Shown piece by piece: positions 54,549 through 57,751 of a stretch of DNA of 57,751 nt. How positions within the stretch are numbered: position 1 is the first letter of the stretch; each line of letters starts with the position of its first letter. The stretch spans positions 1 through 57,751 of the IMG/VR virus record IMGVR_UViG_3300023109_000027, one strand, 5' to 3'. A program made the position numbers and the translations under genes. The DNA is from a virus. Below the pieces are notes generated by a model that ran no database searches, had not been told where the DNA came from, and was given only the letters and a program-made list of their open reading frames with translations.

Positions 54549-54567
54549 CAGCCACATCTTGTGGCTG
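54549..54567 (-). promoter_or_regulatory. Leader hairpin
   Basis: CAGCCAC and GTGGCTG pair perfectly around a 5-base loop, 24 bases upstream of the ATG at 54524. Confidence 0.45.
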
Positions 54568-54598
54568 TCAGGGATAAAACAACAATACCATATATCAG

Positions 54599-54629
54599 AA
54601 AAAAAGAAAGGGGCAACCGAAGCTGCCCC
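54599..54629 (-). terminator. Terminator with UUCG loop after the major capsid gene
   Basis: On the minus strand GGGGCAGC, loop TTCG, GTTGCCCC, then a T-rich run. It lies 25 bases after the capsid stop, with more structural genes downstream, so it probably attenuates and does not stop the transcript. Confidence 0.8.
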
Positions 54630-54653
54630 TTAAAACACAAGACTGTGCGTGAT

Positions 54654-55562
54654 TTACGCTCCGGGTGTTCCGAAGACGCAACGCCAATCTGATACGCCAA
54701 ACGAGTAACGCTCACGCGCTTTAAACCGCATGTTGCCCGTATCAAAATCGCCTTCCATAGCAGTCTTGATCGCAGCACGGTTAAAGTACTTGAAGCCGTT
54801 AGAGGCATCCGTCTTAATAAAGAACGCGTCTGTGTCAGTAAGGAAGTGGTTTACAACCGCTCCTTCTGGCAACATGCCCATGTTCTTCATCGCGTTGTTG
54901 TCGTTGTCCGCAGTGCCGCTACGCAGATTGGAGTTCATAACCCGCTCTGCAATAAACTGAAGCTCTTTTGGAATAATGAGCTTCGTACCGCGAACCGCGA
55001 TTTTTAAACCACGCTCGTCAGTGAACCCTGCAATGTCAATCAACATCTGCTCCAACGAAGTCTCGTTAAGATCAGCCGCTGTAGACAGCAAGTTTCGCTG
55101 GTTGCCGGACAGTGAAGGGTGAGCCGAAGAACACAATGCTGCGCCGTCACCTATTGCATTAGCACCCGTCGAAAACGCGTTGTTCAGGATAGACGCAGCC
55201 TTGATTTGCTTTGTCGTAGCCATCGAACGAGCCAACGCTTTAGTGTACCGCGAAGCCAGACGATCATACAGATTGTCTTCGATTGCTTCCTCTGTGATAG
55301 AGAACGCAAGCGCAATGGTTTCGTGGGAATAACGTGCAGTGTAAGTCTCTTGAGCATCGTCAAAAGAAACCGCGCCGCCTTCACTTTTTACAGGTGCCGT
55401 TGCAAAACCTCCGAGCATAACTTCTTCTTCGAAGGCCCGATCCGAGCTTTCTTCTTCAAAGATTTCGCTATGTTCGTTTTCGTAACGTCCGTACTCAAGC
55501 CCAAACAATGCGTTCAGTCCCGGTTCTAGCTCTTTCGCTAGTTGTGCGCGAGAAATAGCCAT
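54654..55562 (-). CDS. Major capsid protein
   Basis: 302 residues. MAISRAQLAKELEPGLNALF at the start, TARYSHETIALAFSITEEAI, then SRYTKALARSMATTKQIKAA and the terminal FGVSDWRCVFGTPGA match the HK97-fold capsid proteins of many marine podoviruses and Mu-like phages. Position after scaffold-like genes and before a strong terminator, which usually marks the most expressed gene, fits. No N-terminal delta domain is seen, so a separate scaffold (56707-57537) is probably used. Confidence 0.85.
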   Translation of the reverse strand: MAISRAQLAKELEPGLNALFGLEYGRYENEHSEIFEEESSDRAFEEEVMLGGFATAPVKSEGGAVSFDDAQETYTARYSHETIALAFSITEEAIEDNLYDRLASRYTKALARSMATTKQIKAASILNNAFSTGANAIGDGAALCSSAHPSLSGNQRNLLSTAADLNETSLEQMLIDIAGFTDERGLKIAVRGTKLIIPKELQFIAERVMNSNLRSGTADNDNNAMKNMGMLPEGAVVNHFLTDTDAFFIKTDASNGFKYFNRAAIKTAMEGDFDTGNMRFKARERYSFGVSDWRCVFGTPGA

Positions 55563-55574
55563 AATTTAAGCTCC

Positions 55575-56219
55575 TTATACGCCTGTCGTAGAAACAGTAG
55601 CCGCCACAATAGAGCCCGTAGGCGCATTGAAGTGGTTGTTTATACGAACAATGAGAGGGATACCCGCACTTGTGAAGTCATTATTAGCAGGATCGTCTAA
55701 GATACCCATAATTCTGAGAGCCAAAGTGTTGGTGGTTGCGATTGTGTTCAAGTCAGCCGTGGCTGAAGACAATCCAGTAGAAGTCGAACCGCTGTTACCT
55801 GTTGCAAACGCAATGTTTGCAAAAACCGCCGCACGAATCTCTGCTTCAGTATTTGCCGCAGCTACAACATTGGATGTTGCAATCCGAAACAACTGATTAG
55901 GATCGTCATACAAGAAAGCCCTTACGGGAAAGTCGCTGTCAGCGCCTGATCCGGGCCAATAGTTAGAAAACACTGGTTTTCCGGTAGTGCTTGAAACGTA
56001 CTCACATCCACCAAAAACCCCTGCTATTGAAACGTTACCACCAGCCGCAGCTTGCAGATCGTCAATAACACCACCAGCTAACGGAATAACCGCCATGCCG
56101 TTAAAGATAGGGTTAGAGTTGTCAGATGCGATACGATACTCGGTCATGCCCGTAGAAGAAACAGAAGAACCCTGTCTGCTTATCGGACGAAGACCATAAG
56201 ACGTGTCTGTATTCGCCAT
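55575..56219 (-). CDS. Capsid decoration or structural protein (214 aa)
   Basis: A beta-rich, glycine- and threonine-rich protein (YGLRPISRQGSSVSSTGMTE, then GVFGGCEYVSSTTGKPVFSN). The pattern is typical of the small gene just before major capsid genes in marine phages. Likely a head decoration protein. Confidence 0.65.
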   Translation of the reverse strand: MANTDTSYGLRPISRQGSSVSSTGMTEYRIASDNSNPIFNGMAVIPLAGGVIDDLQAAAGGNVSIAGVFGGCEYVSSTTGKPVFSNYWPGSGADSDFPVRAFLYDDPNQLFRIATSNVVAAANTEAEIRAAVFANIAFATGNSGSTSTGLSSATADLNTIATTNTLALRIMGILDDPANNDFTSAGIPLIVRINNHFNAPTGSIVAATVSTTGV

Positions 56220-56243
56220 TATCTTTCTCCATTAAAGGTGGAG

Positions 56244-56702
56244 CTAATTCTTTCTAGGTCCACCAAAGGTTACACGAGATTGACGATCAGGTTTAGTGAT
56301 CGTCATGGTAGAATGTGCATTCTCTCGTAACATGTCAGAGTCAACCGCGTCCATCTGGTCCCTATTTCTACTGGAGAAATAAGCCGTTCTTTCCGCTACT
56401 GTTTCCTCTGGGATACGAGCCAGCATCAATCCGCCAACCCCAAACACACCCGCATATTTACCTGTTTCAACTACCGGAGACTCAAAGTCAGGGTATTCGT
56501 CTTGACGAACAAGTTCCCAACCTTCGCGCATCTTGGCGCTAATGTTCTTCGTGTCATCAAAGCCCCGAGTTTCTGAACGAATCCAACGGTGCTTGTAACC
56601 ATCCGGTGCAGGCGGTGCGTCTAGCATAGACGGGGGAGCCCACGGCTTACGCGCAGCCGTCTTTTCCCTAGTTTTGTTAGCGCGAGGAGTTCTGTCTGTC
56701 AT
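56244..56702 (-). CDS. Hypothetical head-region protein (152 aa)
   Basis: The basic N-terminus is followed by APDGYKHRWIRSETRGFDDT, KMREGWELVRQDEYPD and VFGVGGLMLARIPEETVAER, conserved-looking segments. The remainder is charged and helical. It lies between scaffold and decoration genes. I do not know its role; it may be a scaffolding partner. Confidence 0.6.
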   Translation of the reverse strand: MTDRTPRANKTREKTAARKPWAPPSMLDAPPAPDGYKHRWIRSETRGFDDTKNISAKMREGWELVRQDEYPDFESPVVETGKYAGVFGVGGLMLARIPEETVAERTAYFSSRNRDQMDAVDSDMLRENAHSTMTITKPDRQSRVTFGGPRKN

Positions 56703-56706
56703 AGCC

Positions 56707-57537
56707 TTAATCCTTCACGTATTTCGCGTATTCGCTTAGTGGCACACCCAATTTCTTCGCTATTGCGACTTGGCTAGGAGTGAGTCTAACCTTCTTTCCA
56801 GTGCTGCGCCCAGAGGTACTTCTTGAAACTCCAGCAACCGTCTGTGCGGGCCGTCTACTGGTGTTATTTGCAGGCGTTCTGAACTTTTCAGAAATGCGCT
56901 GATCTAACTCATTATAGTAGTCATCGCTCTGCGGGTCAAACCCTTCTTCTTCCACCAACTTCTTGTGGATTCCAAAAGCCGCAAAAGTCATGGCTTCGTC
57001 TTGACCAAACCACTCGTTCTTTTCTGCCCAATCCTCGGCCTTTCGGTCAGGACGGCGCATCTGTTGTTGCTGCGGTTGAGCCTGTTGCTGCGGTTGTTGT
57101 GACGCAGCCTCTTTTTGACGCTCTTGCTGCATTTTAGCCTGAGAAGCCCTGTCGTTCTCTATAGATAGCGACGTTAACTTGCGTTGAGCCTCTACCGCAG
57201 CCTGAGTATCTCCCAACTCCATAGCACGAGCCATCTCTTTTTCAGTTTGAGCAAGCTGTGTCTCTACACGCGTGGTATATTCGTTGACGTAACTGTTATC
57301 CAAGCTGGACATACGCTGTTTTAACGAATTTGCCTCGGCTTGGACCTGCTTTGCGTAGTTCAAAGCCTCGTTTTCACGACGCTCCGCCTCTCGCATCTTC
57401 TTTGTAAGACGATTTATGCGCGATTGCGTGGCGCTTTCCGCTTGTTCGAACTGGTCCGCGTCAACGTTAGGCTCTACCGAAACCTCCGTTTCTTCAGAAC
57501 TCTCTAGTTCTAACTCAATTTGATCGTTTTCTGCCAT
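56707..57537 (-). CDS. Scaffolding protein (276 aa)
   Basis: Acidic N-terminus, a long coiled coil at about 35-125 (RINRLTKKMREAERRENEAL), a glutamine-rich linker (QPQQQAQPQQQQ) and a short basic, helical C-terminus (LTPSQVAIAKKLGVPLSEYA) that may bind the coat protein. This is the usual plan of phage scaffolds. Two genes upstream of the major capsid gene and directly after the co-chaperonin. Confidence 0.7.
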   Translation of the reverse strand: MAENDQIELELESSEETEVSVEPNVDADQFEQAESATQSRINRLTKKMREAERRENEALNYAKQVQAEANSLKQRMSSLDNSYVNEYTTRVETQLAQTEKEMARAMELGDTQAAVEAQRKLTSLSIENDRASQAKMQQERQKEAASQQPQQQAQPQQQQMRRPDRKAEDWAEKNEWFGQDEAMTFAAFGIHKKLVEEEGFDPQSDDYYNELDQRISEKFRTPANNTSRRPAQTVAGVSRSTSGRSTGKKVRLTPSQVAIAKKLGVPLSEYAKYVKD

Positions 57538-57546
57538 TTTTTTCTC

Positions 57547-57751
57547 CTAGAAATGCAAAATATCTTCAGGATTAGAGATTTTAGCCAAAACCTCGTCATC
57601 ATTAAGAATACGGACCTCGCCACCGTCGATCTTGAACCGCGAACCCGCGTAACGGGCAAACATTACCCAATCACCCTTCGCGCACCACGGACCATCTGGA
57701 AACTTGTCCCCGTCCTGATACGCCAGTTCCCCGACCTTCAAGACATACCCA
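57547..57751 (-). CDS. GroES-like co-chaperonin, 5' end cut by the window edge
   Basis: The C-terminal 68 or so residues of the co-chaperonin of entry 1-418, including DGPWCAKGDWVMFARYAG (the Cpn10 barrel) and the final ISNPEDILHF missing from the other copy. The apparent start inside this copy (a TTG at 57741) is not a true start. The next gene is the scaffold. Confidence 0.75.
   Translation of the reverse strand, partial: GYVLKVGELAYQDGDKFPDGPWCAKGDWVMFARYAGSRFKIDGGEVRILNDDEVLAKISNPEDILHF
57585..57751. repeat. Right copy of the terminal overlap
   Basis: Matches 1-167 with four mismatches; see the left copy. Confidence 0.9.

Noticed and set aside
1-57751. Integrase, attachment site, CRISPR array, transposase, tRNA genes and phage RNA polymerase
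   Set aside because: No supporting motif or repeat pattern was found on reading both strands, though absence cannot be proved by eye.

Overview
The window reads as an essentially complete genome of a tailed bacteriophage with a P22-type (podovirus-like) tail, probably assembled from marine metagenomic DNA. Bases 1-167 reappear at 57585-57751 with only four mismatches, so the molecule appears circular or circularly permuted with a unit length near 57,584 bp. The grounds for a marine podovirus are a P22-like portal, gp4-like and gp10-like tail-completion proteins, very large ejection-type proteins rich in short FxxGGxV motifs, and tail-fibre and structural families that I recognise from uncultured marine phages. 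A three-segment holin of the gene-transfer-agent type fits an alphaproteobacterial host, but the host is an inference. I see no integrase, tRNA, CRISPR array, phage RNA polymerase or insertion sequence.

Layout. Every confident gene except one lies on the minus strand, so the map is transcribed from high to low coordinates around the circle. 7.2-0 kb (reading leftward): large terminase, portal, small virion or lysis proteins, holins, endolysin and a GroES-like co-chaperonin that crosses the contig join. 57.5-43 kb: scaffold, major capsid protein, decoration and head-completion proteins, gp4- and gp10-like tail proteins, two collar-type fibres and a repeat protein. 43-28 kb: five large proteins of the ejection or internal-virion type, including one with a metalloprotease and a lysozyme-like domain. 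28-26.6 kb: an SNF2-type helicase, the only plus-strand gene, with its own promoter. 26.5-18.2 kb: replication module (putative SSB-like protein, archaeo-eukaryotic primase, UvrD-like helicase, sigma-region-4 regulator, family A DNA polymerase). 18.1-7.7 kb: many small accessory or early genes, a ParB-like protein, a DUF932 protein, small terminase and a PD-(D/E)XK nuclease.

Expression. The early/accessory region is divided by several Rho-independent terminators and sigma-70-like promoters. First genes of these units share the leader motif GGAGAAC, often preceded by a GC-rich 5' stem-loop. A strong promoter just upstream of the large terminase gene appears to start the late transcript. Two non-coding regions stand out: a GC-rich repeat block (about 7250-7714) and an AT-rich block framed by a perfect 12-bp inverted repeat and filled with GTAAC boxes (13612-13861).

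The most unusual candidate is a compact three-hairpin RNA at 17839-17920. One of its loops reads GUUCUCCAAU, the exact complement of the phage's own leader motif AUUGGAGAAC. It looks like a phage-encoded antisense regulator of many of its own ribosome-binding sites, arranged much like a plasmid copy-control RNA.
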